Positions 33,717 through 42,271 of a DNA stretch of 64,000 bases are shown one piece after another. Position 1 is the first letter of the stretch; each line of letters begins with the position of its first letter. The position numbers and the translations under genes are program-made. The notes under the pieces are model-generated. The model did no database searches and was not told the origin of the DNA. It saw only the letters and a program-made list of their open reading frames with translations. The stretch comes from Candidatus Methylospira mobilis (GTDB taxonomy: Bacteria; Pseudomonadota; Gammaproteobacteria; Methylococcales; Methylococcaceae): contig NZ_CP044205.1 in the NCBI RefSeq assembly GCF_009498235.1, forward strand, positions 2,295,389 to 2,359,388, given 5' to 3'.

Positions 33717-33939
33717 TCCGACAACCGCCAAGATCCTCACCGGCCTGCTGATACTCCCGGCAGGCGTGGTGTTTATCGCGCTGTTCTGCGTGGTCATGGC
33801 TGCTCGCGTGGCACTTTGGAGGGCGTGTCGATTTTACCTGCAACGCACCTGTAACGTTTCAGGTTTGTTTCAGGTCGTTGCAGGTTTGTTTATGTCTTGT
33901 TTCCGTTCGTTTCAGTTGAGAAATTCAGGTAACAAATGA
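33694..33939 (+). CDS. Small membrane protein, unusual start
   Basis: The 81-residue frame has one hydrophobic helix (ILTGLLILPAGVVFIALFCVV). The best ribosome-binding site (AGGGGG) stands before an ATT at 33712, not before the GTG at 33694. ATT as start would make an ATTAA overlap with the preceding stop. The last part of the gene overlaps the first iteron cluster. Confidence 0.5.
   Translation: MRKGETINPTTAKILTGLLILPAGVVFIALFCVVMAARVALWRACRFYLQRTCNVSGLFQVVAGLFMSCFRSFQLRNSGNK
33836..33885. repeat. Iteron cluster 1, candidate replication origin
   Basis: The 10-bp motif ACCTGNAACG occurs at 33836-33845 and 33847-33856, and inverted at 33855-33864, 33866-33875 (one mismatch) and 33876-33885. 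It lies about 50 bp before the replication gene. Confidence 0.6.
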
Positions 33940-34835
33940 ACTATTTTCCATTCCACATCGGCGACTACATCAGTTCCACGCGGCATTTGACGTGGGACGA
34001 AGACTGCGCCTATCGACGGCTGATGGATGTTTATTACACGACTGAAAAGCCGCTACCACTTGATGAAAGGAAACTGTTCAGACTCGTGCTTGCGTCTACC
34101 GACGCGCAACGGGAAGCGGTTTCAGTTGTGATAGAGGAGTTTTTTACTAAAACAGATGGTGGATGGGTTAATAAGCGAGCGGATTCCGAAATAGCGTCTA
34201 TGCGCGAAAAACAATCTGAACACGAGATTCGCTCGGCCCATGAGCGCGACAGAATGTCCAGGCACAGAGAGCGCAGATCTGAAATGTTTTCCGCCCTGCG
34301 CGAAGTCGGAGTTGTTCCCGCCTGGGATATATCCATGAAGGAGTTGCAGCGTTTATTCGGCGAGAACTGTGAGGATTTATCGTCTGATGAACCTGAAACG
34401 CACCTGAAACGCGAACAGGCCGTTGCAGGTTCACTACCTGCAACGGCTATACCAATACCAACACCAATACCAACACCAGTAATAAAAGAAAAGAGAGTAT
34501 CCGCTCCTCCGGAGCGGACGCGCGCGAAAAAAAATTTGGTAACGGCGATCAATGAAAATTTCGAGCCTTCCGAAGCCGTGTTGTCGTGGTATGCACGTCA
34601 GGGTTACACCGAGCCGATAGCTGCCCATGTCGATTCATTCGTGAACAAATGCAAGGCAAAAAACTACCGATACGCAGACTGGGACGCGGCATTCCGCAAT
34701 GCAATTACGGATGACTGGGCGAGGTCTCGAACGAGGAAAGTCAATGAGTCAGGAAAAAACCCGATGCAAATCAATTCAGGATTTGCTGAAAAATATGCCG
34801 GAATTGGACAAACCGGCGCCAGCGATGAGCGCTGA
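33936..34835 (+). CDS. DUF1376 replication initiation-like protein
   Basis: The 299-residue protein starts with NYFPFHIGDYISSTRHL and a DCAYRRLMDVYYTTEKPLP segment, the DUF1376 signature of phage replication proteins. A Pro-Thr-Ile linker (IPTPIPTP) joins it to a C-terminal part with FVNKCKAKNYRYADWDAAFRNAI, which resembles DnaT/DnaB-loader binding domains. The gene contains a second iteron cluster, as lambda O contains its origin. The start overlaps the preceding stop. Confidence 0.8.
   Translation: MNYFPFHIGDYISSTRHLTWDEDCAYRRLMDVYYTTEKPLPLDERKLFRLVLASTDAQREAVSVVIEEFFTKTDGGWVNKRADSEIASMREKQSEHEIRSAHERDRMSRHRERRSEMFSALREVGVVPAWDISMKELQRLFGENCEDLSSDEPETHLKREQAVAGSLPATAIPIPTPIPTPVIKEKRVSAPPERTRAKKNLVTAINENFEPSEAVLSWYARQGYTEPIAAHVDSFVNKCKAKNYRYADWDAAFRNAITDDWARSRTRKVNESGKNPMQINSGFAEKYAGIGQTGASDER
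34391..34445. repeat. Iteron cluster 2, inside the replication gene
   Basis: ACCTGNAACG occurs at 34391-34400, 34402-34411 and 34436-34445, and inverted at 34421-34430. The two direct copies are 11 bp apart, which puts them on the same face of the DNA helix. Confidence 0.65.
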
Positions 34836-35502
34836 AGAGTTGATGATGCAAGTCGCTGAAATCAGCAGAAAAGCTGCGCAAACGCTCGCTGATGAACGTA
34901 AAGCGAACCGGCAGCGCCATATCACCGAAATGCTGAGGCGATCCGCGTTACCGCGAAGATTCTCCGGTGCGCGCATGATGGACTGCAAGAGAACTCAAGC
35001 TCCAGCCTATGCGCAAGCTCGTGAATTTATTTCTGGTTTTCGCGCCCGCCTTGAGACGGGGTCAGGGATGGTTGTCTGGGGTGATGTCGGAACCGGGAAA
35101 ACACATCTGGTTTGCGCCATAGCCAACGAGCTGATTGCTCAAGGCCACTCTGCAATGTACTGCACGGCGCTGGAGGCGGTAACCCTGGTGAAATCAACAT
35201 GGAAGCGCGGCAGCAATGGGTTAACAGAATACGATGTATACGGTCGATTCGGTGACCCTGAGTTGCTGATTATGGACGAAATTGGGGTGCAAATGGGATC
35301 TGATTTTGAACGCATGGTTTTGACCAGCATTGCCGATACCCGCAGCAGAAACTGCATGCCAACGATCATCGTATCGAACCTGGATTTATCGGGAATTTAT
35401 GAGCTGATCGGTGAGCGCATGTTTGATCGACTGGTTGGGTTTGACGCGAAGATTGTGCGGATGGAAGGTAGATCACTGCGCCTGAATACGGTTGCGGCCT
35501 GA
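34744..35502 (+). CDS. DnaC-like replicative helicase loader
   Basis: The 252-residue ATPase has a Walker A GDVGTGKT near residue 115, Walker B LLIMDEIGVQ, and sensor region TIIVSNLDLSGIYELIGERMFDRL, as in DnaC/IstB-like loaders. It should load the host helicase at the phage origin. AGGAAAG supports the ATG at 34744, which lies inside the end of the DUF1376 gene (92-nt overlap). Confidence 0.88.
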   Translation: MSQEKTRCKSIQDLLKNMPELDKPAPAMSAEELMMQVAEISRKAAQTLADERKANRQRHITEMLRRSALPRRFSGARMMDCKRTQAPAYAQAREFISGFRARLETGSGMVVWGDVGTGKTHLVCAIANELIAQGHSAMYCTALEAVTLVKSTWKRGSNGLTEYDVYGRFGDPELLIMDEIGVQMGSDFERMVLTSIADTRSRNCMPTIIVSNLDLSGIYELIGERMFDRLVGFDAKIVRMEGRSLRLNTVAA

Positions 35503-35969
35503 TGCGCGTTTTCGCCATCAAATCACCCTCAGGTGCGCTGATACCGCACGGCGATGAAGCTGCGGAACTGTTCAGGTCGCTAAAGGTCGGCCACCCGGTT
35601 TCCGTTGAGATCAAGCGCCCAAGGAACTACCGGTTTCACAAGAAGATGTTCGCGCTGTTCAAGCTGGCATTCGATGTGTGGGAGCCGGGTGAACTGAAAT
35701 ACAAGGGCATTGTTGTCGAGAAGGAATTCAACCGGTTTCGGAAGGATATGACCATATTGGCCGGGTTTTGCAAGCCGGTGTACTGCATCAACAGCGAGGT
35801 GCGCCTGGAAGCCGAAAGCCTGTCGTATTCCGGCATGGACGCTGACCGGTTCGATCTGGTTTACCGCGCAGTGCGGAATGTCGTCTGGAAGCATGTGCTA
35901 CAGCACGCCGGTTATCGCAGTGAAGCGGAAGTTGACCGTGTTGTGAATGAGTTGATGGGGTTTGATTGA
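35502..35969 (+). CDS. DUF1367 phage protein
   Basis: The 155-residue protein has HKKMFALFKLAFDVWEP and FNRFRKDMTILAGFCKPVY, then LEAESLSYSGMDADRFDLVY, all typical of the DUF1367 family near NinB/replication genes of lambdoid phages. Its function is unknown. Its start overlaps the DnaC-like stop. Confidence 0.75.
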   Translation: MRVFAIKSPSGALIPHGDEAAELFRSLKVGHPVSVEIKRPRNYRFHKKMFALFKLAFDVWEPGELKYKGIVVEKEFNRFRKDMTILAGFCKPVYCINSEVRLEAESLSYSGMDADRFDLVYRAVRNVVWKHVLQHAGYRSEAEVDRVVNELMGFD

Positions 35970-36277
35970 TGAGCACAGCCGCCGAAAAACGCTACATGGC
36001 GCAAGTAGCGGCGCTGGGATGCGCGATATGCCGGCGGCTTGGTTTGGGGGTGACGCCGGCGCAAGTGCATCACCCGCGGGCAGATGCGGGCATGGGGCAA
36101 CGGGCCAGCGACTTCGACACGATACCGCTTTGTCCCTATCACCATACCGGGGACGGCGGGTTTCATGCGCTGGGGCCTGTTCGGTTTGCGGCGGAGTACG
36201 GGGTTACGGAGCGCGAGTTGACGGAGCAGACGCGGCGGGATGTCGAGCAAGCGAATACCGATGCGCGGTTGTGGTAG
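35969..36277 (+). CDS. Ref-like HNH nuclease
   Basis: The 102-residue protein has ALGCAICRRLG, QVHHPRADAGMGQRASDFDTIPLCPYHH and GGFHALG segments (in short runs). These match the compact zinc-HNH core of the P1 recombination-enhancement factor Ref and related phage proteins. It should bind DNA and may nick it with RecA. Start overlaps the previous stop. Confidence 0.75.
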   Translation: MSTAAEKRYMAQVAALGCAICRRLGLGVTPAQVHHPRADAGMGQRASDFDTIPLCPYHHTGDGGFHALGPVRFAAEYGVTERELTEQTRRDVEQANTDARLW

Positions 36278-36471
36278 GTCAGGCGCCCGTTTGGTTGAAA
36301 TGCTCCGAATGCAAGTACCTGTTCATGCCGGAGGGTATTTGCAAGGTAGCGGAGCGTAGGCAGCAGGAATACCATCATAATCCGGATAACGTGATCGGAT
36401 TATTTCCGCGGTACCGATACAGGCCGGTGCTTGATAAGTATCGTTGGTGTGATTTTGGGAGGATCAGATGA
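36271..36471 (+). CDS. Small phage protein with a C-x2-C motif
   Basis: The 66-residue frame begins at a GTG that overlaps the preceding stop codon and ends with an ATGA overlap to the next small gene. It has KCSECKYLF and a later ICKVAERRQQEY, then NVIGLFPRYRYRP. It could bind zinc. Function unknown. Confidence 0.5.
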   Translation: MVGQAPVWLKCSECKYLFMPEGICKVAERRQQEYHHNPDNVIGLFPRYRYRPVLDKYRWCDFGRIR

Positions 36472-36626
36472 ATAGAAAAACACGACAGGTTTTACGGCGC
36501 TGCTTCAAGCCCCGCATAAAGCGGATCGGCGACGTTTATTGGTGCAGGTATCGGGAGTTCAATATTTCAGGATGGACGCCAACCGACGCCTATAGAAATC
36601 TAATGCAGCAGGTGTTACATGGATAA
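36468..36626 (+). CDS. Small basic phage protein
   Basis: The 52-residue frame (MNRKTRQVLRRCFKPRIK start) is coupled to the previous gene by ATGA. The second half, YWCRYREFNISGWTPTDAY, looks like a natural short domain. Function unknown. Confidence 0.5.
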   Translation: MNRKTRQVLRRCFKPRIKRIGDVYWCRYREFNISGWTPTDAYRNLMQQVLHG

Positions 36627-36651
36627 AAACTAACCCGAGTAAGGCTGAAAT

Positions 36652-37383
36652 ATGAATGACACGGCGATTCCAGAAGCTTCAGGACCGGTTAATCAGGGTA
36701 CGATAACCGGCGTTATCAATCGCAACCATAAAAAACCGCAGCTCAGGAAGGCGGTTTCATACCACGGAGCAACGATAAAGGAAGAGCGTCGCGAGTTGGT
36801 TCGAACCTTCGGTGAACGCATGCGAGCGGCTCGCGAGCTATGCAATCTGACGCAAAGCGAGGCGGCCAGACGCTTGGGGTATGGAAACTCATCGAAGCTC
36901 GCAAAAATTGAAAATTCGTCCGACACCAATTCAATTCCGTTCCTGCTGATCAGGCGCGCCGCCAAGGTTTATGAGGTTTCCGCCGATTATCTGCTCGGCG
37001 CGGCCGATGATTGGGAGACGGACGCACGAATGACTCAAGAGCGGGCCACTTCCGCTTGGCTCATGGATGCTTGGGAAAACACGCGGCGGCGTGACTTGGA
37101 AACCCTGCGAAAATTGCATGACAAGTTTTCGAATATGGAGCGCTGCATTGTCGCAATGGTGGCCGCTGGCCATGACGCAGAGCAAGCGATACTCCGGTTC
37201 AGTGAGTTGAACCCCACGTTCGAGGACGAGATGCGTGGCGGCGCCAAACTGATAACGGCTATCGGCGACATATCGGATATTACCCGGTATGCCGAAGAGG
37301 TTATGCGCAGGTTCCGCATTGAGTGTATAGCCACCAAGCAAACGGACATGTTCAACTCGTCATGGCAGCAAAACCTAAACTAA
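36652..37383 (+). CDS. XRE-family regulator before the terminase genes
   Basis: The 243-residue protein has an XRE helix-turn-helix at about residues 55-110 (FGERMRAARELCNLTQSEAARRLG and SADYLLGA). The C-terminal half is helical and has no peptidase motif. Its location between early and late genes suggests control of late genes. The end overlaps the small terminase gene by 22 nt. Confidence 0.75.
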   Translation: MNDTAIPEASGPVNQGTITGVINRNHKKPQLRKAVSYHGATIKEERRELVRTFGERMRAARELCNLTQSEAARRLGYGNSSKLAKIENSSDTNSIPFLLIRRAAKVYEVSADYLLGAADDWETDARMTQERATSAWLMDAWENTRRRDLETLRKLHDKFSNMERCIVAMVAAGHDAEQAILRFSELNPTFEDEMRGGAKLITAIGDISDITRYAEEVMRRFRIECIATKQTDMFNSSWQQNLN

Positions 37384-38210
37384 CCCCGGGGGAGTGGCTT
37401 AATGTCAGATCCAGATGGCAGGAAGACCCGAGAAAGGGATTCTCGTGGCTGATTGAGGAACTCAGCTTGCCGGTGAGCGATGAAGCCGTGCGTCAACGAT
37501 CAAAGGCCGAAGGTTGGGCCAAAGGATCGGTAGCGCCACAACAACCCAAGAAACCAGCCACAACAAGACCTGCTGCCTGTATCAAGAAAAAATCCAAGCT
37601 TGGAAATACAGAAACCAAGCTTGGAAAAGCAAATCAGCATCAACCCAAGCTTGGAAGCGATGAGCCCAAGCCTGGGAGTGAGCGTGGGATTGGTCGCCCT
37701 ACCCTGTACCGTGACGAGTATGCGGAGCAAGCATATAAACTTTGCCTGCTTGGCATGACCGATGCGGAAATGGCCGAGTTCTTCGAAGTTTCCGAATCGA
37801 CGATCAATCTATGGAAGATAGAGTACCCCGAATTTTCGGAGTCCATAGCGATGGGTAAAGGCGTAGCCGATGCAGCCGTTGCGGAAGCGCTCTACAAATC
37901 GGCAACCGGCGCTCATTTTATCAAGGAAGACCGCGCCGTCAGCGATGGCTGCGGCGGAACCAAGATCATCACCATGGAGAAGCAACTACCGCCAGAATCG
38001 CGCGCGCAATCCTTCTGGCTGAAGAACCGGCAGCCCCAGCAATGGCGCGACAAGGTGGAAGTCAATGCGACTATGAAACTGGATCAAGAAACCCTGGCGA
38101 TGATAGAAACGCAGTTCGTCGCCCGAATGGCCGCTGCCCATGAACGGCAGCGCGCGGTGCTGATCGAGCGCGGGATCGTGATTGATGCCGAAGACACTGA
38201 TCTTCCATGA
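37362..38210 (+). CDS. terS: Terminase small subunit-like protein
   Basis: The 282-residue protein should recognise phage DNA for packaging. Residues 120-165 (YAEQAYKLCLLGMTDAEMAEFF and STINLWKIEYPEFSESI in short runs) form the helix-turn-helix seen in phage small terminases, followed by KGVADAAVAEALYKSATG. The N-terminal third has a Lys/Gln-rich linker with a repeated KLG motif, coded by repeated DNA palindromes. It overlaps the large subunit gene. Confidence 0.8.
   Translation: MAAKPKLTPGEWLNVRSRWQEDPRKGFSWLIEELSLPVSDEAVRQRSKAEGWAKGSVAPQQPKKPATTRPAACIKKKSKLGNTETKLGKANQHQPKLGSDEPKPGSERGIGRPTLYRDEYAEQAYKLCLLGMTDAEMAEFFEVSESTINLWKIEYPEFSESIAMGKGVADAAVAEALYKSATGAHFIKEDRAVSDGCGGTKIITMEKQLPPESRAQSFWLKNRQPQQWRDKVEVNATMKLDQETLAMIETQFVARMAAAHERQRAVLIERGIVIDAEDTDLP
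37594..37675. repeat. Four phased CCAAGCTTGG palindromes in terS, candidate pac site
   Basis: The palindrome occurs at 37594-37603, 37615-37624 and 37645-37654, with a one-mismatch copy at 37666-37675. The spacings are 21, 30 and 21 bp, close to whole turns of the helix. Confidence 0.5.
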
Positions 38211-39750
38211 TCCGCGTTACCTCGACTTTGTAGACAAGTACCACGCCGATCCCCTGCGTTTTGCTGTCAGCGTATGTGGCATGTCGCCGTCTCAGGACCA
38301 GGAAGACCTCCTGCATGCCATCACCCCGGCCAACGCCAAGGTATCGGTCGTATCAGGCACATCGACAGGAAAAACGGCTGGTTTTGGGCGAATTGCCCTA
38401 TGGCACCTGCTCTGTCACCCCGTTGCGGTTTACGAAGGAAAGATCGAGATAGGTTCGAACACCTACATCGGCGCGCCGCGAATCAATCAGGTGTCCGATG
38501 GCGTATGGAAGGAGATGAACGACGTTTATCTTGCCATCGCCAGCGGGCCGTATGCCTGGATCAACGACTATTACGAAATCAACAAGACGCGCGTGGTGGT
38601 CAAGGGGTTCGAGGATCAGTGGTTTATTGCCCAGGTCGCCATGCAACAAGGTCAGTCGATTGGCGTGGCCGGCAAGCACCGGTATTGGCAGCTCATTATC
38701 ATCGACGAAGCCGCCGGCGTGTCGGATGATCACTTCGATGTGATTGATGGCACCCAGACCCAGCCCGGAAACAGAACGCTGATGGCGTCTCAGGGAGTCA
38801 AGAATGCCGGGCGTTTTTATGAGTCACACAACAACCTTTCCAAGGCCAATGGCGGCTCATGGACGGCGCTGCGCTTCAGTTCCGAGCGGTCGCCATTCGT
38901 TACGCGGCAATGGCTGAAGGATCGCGCCGATGAAACCGGTGGGCGGAAGTCCATAGAATACCGTATTCGCGTGCTTGGTCAGTTTGCCGAGGATTCAGGT
39001 AGCATTCTGCTGACGCGCGTGGATCTTGAAAAAGCGTTTAACCGTGGCAGCATCATCGGCGATGACGAGCCTTACGGCATACTGGTGTTGGGCGACGTGG
39101 GCATGGGCGAATACCGCGACGATTCAGTTGCAGTCATCGCCAAGGTAATCGGATATGGCGATTTCGGGCCGGACGCAAGGCGCGTCGAATACATTGAAAT
39201 ACCCTACTGCACCAACAGCAAAAACGAGATTATTTTCGCGGGTGACTTGGTAAATCTGGTTGGCAAACTGTCGAACGCTACGCTGCTGGTCGACAACGGC
39301 GGCGTCGGCGCCACGGTCAACAAACTGATTGAGGCCTCCGGCGTCCCAGTGGTAAAGATCAACTGGGGCAGTCCATGCTTCAAGAAGGAGTACAAGGACC
39401 GGTTTTACAATCGCCGGGCCTGCGCCATGGTCCGCTTCCGCGATGCCATCAAATCCGGGCGCGTATCGTTCCGAATGGAGATAGACAAGCGGCTGAAGGA
39501 AAAGATTCTGCTACAGGGTTCCCGCCTGCCCTACCACTTCGCGGAAGCCGGTGGGCTGCGCTATGTCATGGAGAAAAAGGAAGTGATGCGCGCCAATGGC
39601 ATCAAGTCGCCGGACATCATCGACGCGAAGTCGTTCGCGTTTCTGGAGGACGCGGTTTACATGGCGCGCGAGGGAGACGGTGTCAATTCTGCCGGCGTGG
39701 TGGCTTCGGCTCTGGCAGAGGCTGAAGAGATGTTTGCGGATTTGGTTTAG
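38185..39750 (+). CDS. terL: Terminase large subunit
   Basis: The 521-residue protein is the packaging motor and nuclease. The ATPase part has Walker A GTSTGKT near residue 58 and Walker B LIIIDEAAG near 175. The C-terminal nuclease part has VLGDVGMGEYRDDS and LLVDNGGVGATV, which supply acidic residues in an RNase H-like fold, and SPDIIDAKSFAF near the end. The ATG at 38185 follows closely on a TTG. Confidence 0.9.
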   Translation: MPKTLIFHDPRYLDFVDKYHADPLRFAVSVCGMSPSQDQEDLLHAITPANAKVSVVSGTSTGKTAGFGRIALWHLLCHPVAVYEGKIEIGSNTYIGAPRINQVSDGVWKEMNDVYLAIASGPYAWINDYYEINKTRVVVKGFEDQWFIAQVAMQQGQSIGVAGKHRYWQLIIIDEAAGVSDDHFDVIDGTQTQPGNRTLMASQGVKNAGRFYESHNNLSKANGGSWTALRFSSERSPFVTRQWLKDRADETGGRKSIEYRIRVLGQFAEDSGSILLTRVDLEKAFNRGSIIGDDEPYGILVLGDVGMGEYRDDSVAVIAKVIGYGDFGPDARRVEYIEIPYCTNSKNEIIFAGDLVNLVGKLSNATLLVDNGGVGATVNKLIEASGVPVVKINWGSPCFKKEYKDRFYNRRACAMVRFRDAIKSGRVSFRMEIDKRLKEKILLQGSRLPYHFAEAGGLRYVMEKKEVMRANGIKSPDIIDAKSFAFLEDAVYMAREGDGVNSAGVVASALAEAEEMFADLV

Positions 39751-39757
39751 AGAAAAC

Positions 39758-40465
39758 ATGAGGATAGTAGGAAAATCTATGCACGATATTTTAAGGCGAA
39801 CCATTTATTCACTGAACGATCGGAAAGAAAAACTCGCACGCTTCAGTTTGAAGGCCGCAGGACTCAATGACGACCCATCGTTTCTCGCAATTGGATTGCG
39901 GGAATATCTTCCAACAAAAAAACTTACCGTACAACAGGCCGTAGCCTTATCCGTAGGGATTAATCCCAAGCATGAGTTCAGCACCCTTACATACGATGAA
40001 CGCGACGTTATCCAATACGCTACCGGCGACGCTCAGGCGCGTTTAAAGGAGTTTTTCGAGCGTTGCAAGCTGATTCGGGATCACCTGCACGAGCGATCTA
40101 TCCCCGTACTGGAAGTTTCTCCGAATTATCTGTTCCACAAGGTCATGCTTGATGATGTATTGTCATGGGTTGAAACAATTGTCGAACAGAAACCTAAAAT
40201 TGGCGTAACTAAAGCAACAACAAAGCCCCCTGGAAAAATGTCTGATGTCGAGTTAAGTCAAGCCTACGGAATGACGGTTTACATGGCAAACAATCTTCTG
40301 ATAATTTTTCTGGAAGCGGACAGACTAAGTATTGATCTTAACGCACCGCTCCGTGGTGAGCGCGCCAAACTACAGCAGAACGTCATAAAACATCTTAGCG
40401 TAGGTAAATTCAATCGTGCCTGGAAATCCGGACTAGAATGCGGGGTCATCGCTCAAGGAACGTGA
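39758..40465 (+). CDS. Hypothetical protein after the terminase
   Basis: The 235-residue product has no family I recognise. It is basic and helical, with LPTKKLTVQQAVALSVGINP near the middle (in short runs) and a C-terminal helical part. An ATG at 39779 with AGGAAAAT before it is an equally good start. It lies before the IS remnant and may be an accessory insertion. Confidence 0.5.
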   Translation: MRIVGKSMHDILRRTIYSLNDRKEKLARFSLKAAGLNDDPSFLAIGLREYLPTKKLTVQQAVALSVGINPKHEFSTLTYDERDVIQYATGDAQARLKEFFERCKLIRDHLHERSIPVLEVSPNYLFHKVMLDDVLSWVETIVEQKPKIGVTKATTKPPGKMSDVELSQAYGMTVYMANNLLIIFLEADRLSIDLNAPLRGERAKLQQNVIKHLSVGKFNRAWKSGLECGVIAQGT

Positions 40466-40474
40466 AATTAACAC

Positions 40475-40602
40475 TCGTGAACAGCCCATCGAAGGTCGCC
40501 AATTCCAATGACTCCTTGGTTTTACTGGGTACCCGCCGGTGAATAACTTCGGATTTGTACAAGCCGTTGATGGTTTCAGCTAGCGCGTTGTCGTAGCACA
40601 CT
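40475..40602 (-). pseudogene. IS3-family transposase remnant
   Basis: The reverse strand reads CYDNALAETINGLYKSE followed by VIHRR and a degraded tail ending LELATFDGLF. This is the DDE-region C-terminus of IS3-family OrfB. Upstream and downstream parts are missing. Confidence 0.75.
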
Positions 40603-40699
40603 GCCAGCTGTAACCCATCAATAAAGCGGAAACTCGCCCGTTTCGCCCCTTTCGCATCAGGTATTTTGACTGCATCATCACAAAATACCCAGCCATGCC

Positions 40700-41536
40700 A
40701 TGGAAACCCCTTTAATCGTTTACAACCTGGGCGATCGCGGACGCAAGCACCGGGGAAAGGAACGAAACTTCAACCTGCGCAAGCTGGCGGCGGCCATCAA
40801 CAGCGACGAGACTCAGGAGCGCGTCAAGAACCGCGACATGCCGGGTTTCTACGGGCACCTGTTCCGCGCGCGCTTTGGCCTGAACCCACCGGAAACCGTC
40901 ATCGTCGGCGGCAATGTCGTGCGGCTGGACCCTGCTTTCGTAACCACCCACCTGCGCGCCCTGCCCGATGGCACCATTGAACACAAGGCCGAATTTCTCA
41001 ATACCGACGCCGGACAACTGGCGCAGAAGGCCTATGCCAGCAAGTTCGGAGGATTCTCCTCGGCAATTGACCAGATAAAGCCGGAATTCTGTGGATTCGA
41101 TTATGTGTTCGAGCCCAATTTCAACAACAACCGCGGCTACAGCGTGGCGCTGGATTCTGTTTCGGTCGCTGAACGCGATGCCGTGTTCGACAGCATTATC
41201 GTGGCCGAATACAAAGACCAGATGACCGGCTGCCTGCGCCTGCTCGACAGCGTGTCCAAGGCGCATGAGTTGGCCCTGCAGTCGGTGGACCATCTTCGCC
41301 AGGAGAACGAGGAGTTGATGTCCATGCTGGCTGTGGGTCGAGACGAGGCGGCGCTCGATAGCGTTCCCATTCTCCCGCTGTCGGTTTCTCGCGCTCCCGC
41401 GCAACGCATCATTTCCGACATCGCCTCATTTCGCAACGCGCGCCTACCCCGCTTTGTCGAGCCCAAGGGCGACGAATCAGGGCAGATGGAGCGCGCCTAC
41501 GACAGATTATTAAACCGTTTCGGCATTGGAGGATAA
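40700..41536 (+). CDS. Phage head morphogenesis-like protein, possible scaffold or protease
   Basis: The 278-residue protein begins a run of tightly spaced late genes. The region around TIEHKAEFLNTDAGQ and AYASKFGGFSSAI (residues 95-120) resembles segments near the substrate region of prohead protease/scaffold proteins, but no catalytic triad can be named. The middle has a coiled coil (LDSVSKAHELALQSVDHLRQEN in short runs). Confidence 0.5.
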   Translation: METPLIVYNLGDRGRKHRGKERNFNLRKLAAAINSDETQERVKNRDMPGFYGHLFRARFGLNPPETVIVGGNVVRLDPAFVTTHLRALPDGTIEHKAEFLNTDAGQLAQKAYASKFGGFSSAIDQIKPEFCGFDYVFEPNFNNNRGYSVALDSVSVAERDAVFDSIIVAEYKDQMTGCLRLLDSVSKAHELALQSVDHLRQENEELMSMLAVGRDEAALDSVPILPLSVSRAPAQRIISDIASFRNARLPRFVEPKGDESGQMERAYDRLLNRFGIGG

Positions 41537-41542
41537 ACCAGT

Positions 41543-42271
41543 ATGTTCCAGCCAGTAAAAGCAGGTTTTGGCGAGTATATGGGCGCGTTTTACGCGCAGT
41601 TGAGCGTCACCACGATGCCCATGCGCGAATTTTGCACCCGAGGGTTGGCCAAGAGCATCGCGTTTGTGCCTGGACGCATGATCGACTCGGTAGAGGAAAT
41701 GCTGGGGCTATGGCAGCGCAACGATAACGACAACGCGCCTACCCAGCCGCGCAAGCTGCCGGTGGTGTTGGTCGCGGTTGACAAGGATTACACCCCTACC
41801 GCCCGCGATTTTACCCGTCAGGTGGTTGACGCCCAGTGGTTGACGATTCCCTCGGATACCAAGGAACGCGCGTTCAAGATACGCACTATCGCCGGAGACA
41901 TTCGCGCCCAGGTGGTGGTGATCGCCGCCGACGACCCTACGGCCAAATCCATCGCCGCGCAGTTCGATTTGTTCATCGACTCGCCGTCGAATCGCGCGTT
42001 CAATGCCGCCTATGAATTCGCGGGGCAGGTCATGGATTGGCCGGTGATGCTGGAAACCAGCGATACACCGGCCAGCAATATCAAGGTTGAGGCTAAAAAC
42101 CTGAGCATTCTGGCCCTCGACCTGAATCTGCACACCACCATCCCGCTGTTCGATGCGCCCAAGGATGGCGAGGTAAGCGACGGCAAGGGAGCGGCGGGCG
42201 ATGCCGGTGATCCATCAGGTTACCCGGTTGTCATCCAGACCAATCGCACCGCAATGGATGTGGAGCCATGA
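41543..42271 (+). CDS. Hypothetical virion protein
   Basis: The 242-residue product lies 6 nt after the previous gene. It has alternating beta segments (VVLVAVDKDYTP, RAQVVVIAADDP) and a Gly/Asp-rich tail. It may be a tail-terminator or connector protein, but I recognise no family. Confidence 0.5.
   Translation: MFQPVKAGFGEYMGAFYAQLSVTTMPMREFCTRGLAKSIAFVPGRMIDSVEEMLGLWQRNDNDNAPTQPRKLPVVLVAVDKDYTPTARDFTRQVVDAQWLTIPSDTKERAFKIRTIAGDIRAQVVVIAADDPTAKSIAAQFDLFIDSPSNRAFNAAYEFAGQVMDWPVMLETSDTPASNIKVEAKNLSILALDLNLHTTIPLFDAPKDGEVSDGKGAAGDAGDPSGYPVVIQTNRTAMDVEP

Noticed and set aside
34447-34482. Short tandem repeat ACCAATACCAAC
   Set aside because: It encodes a Pro-Thr-Ile linker and is too short and simple for a CRISPR array or iteron set.
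40712-41404. 230-codon minus-strand frame
   Set aside because: Antisense shadow of the head morphogenesis-like gene.
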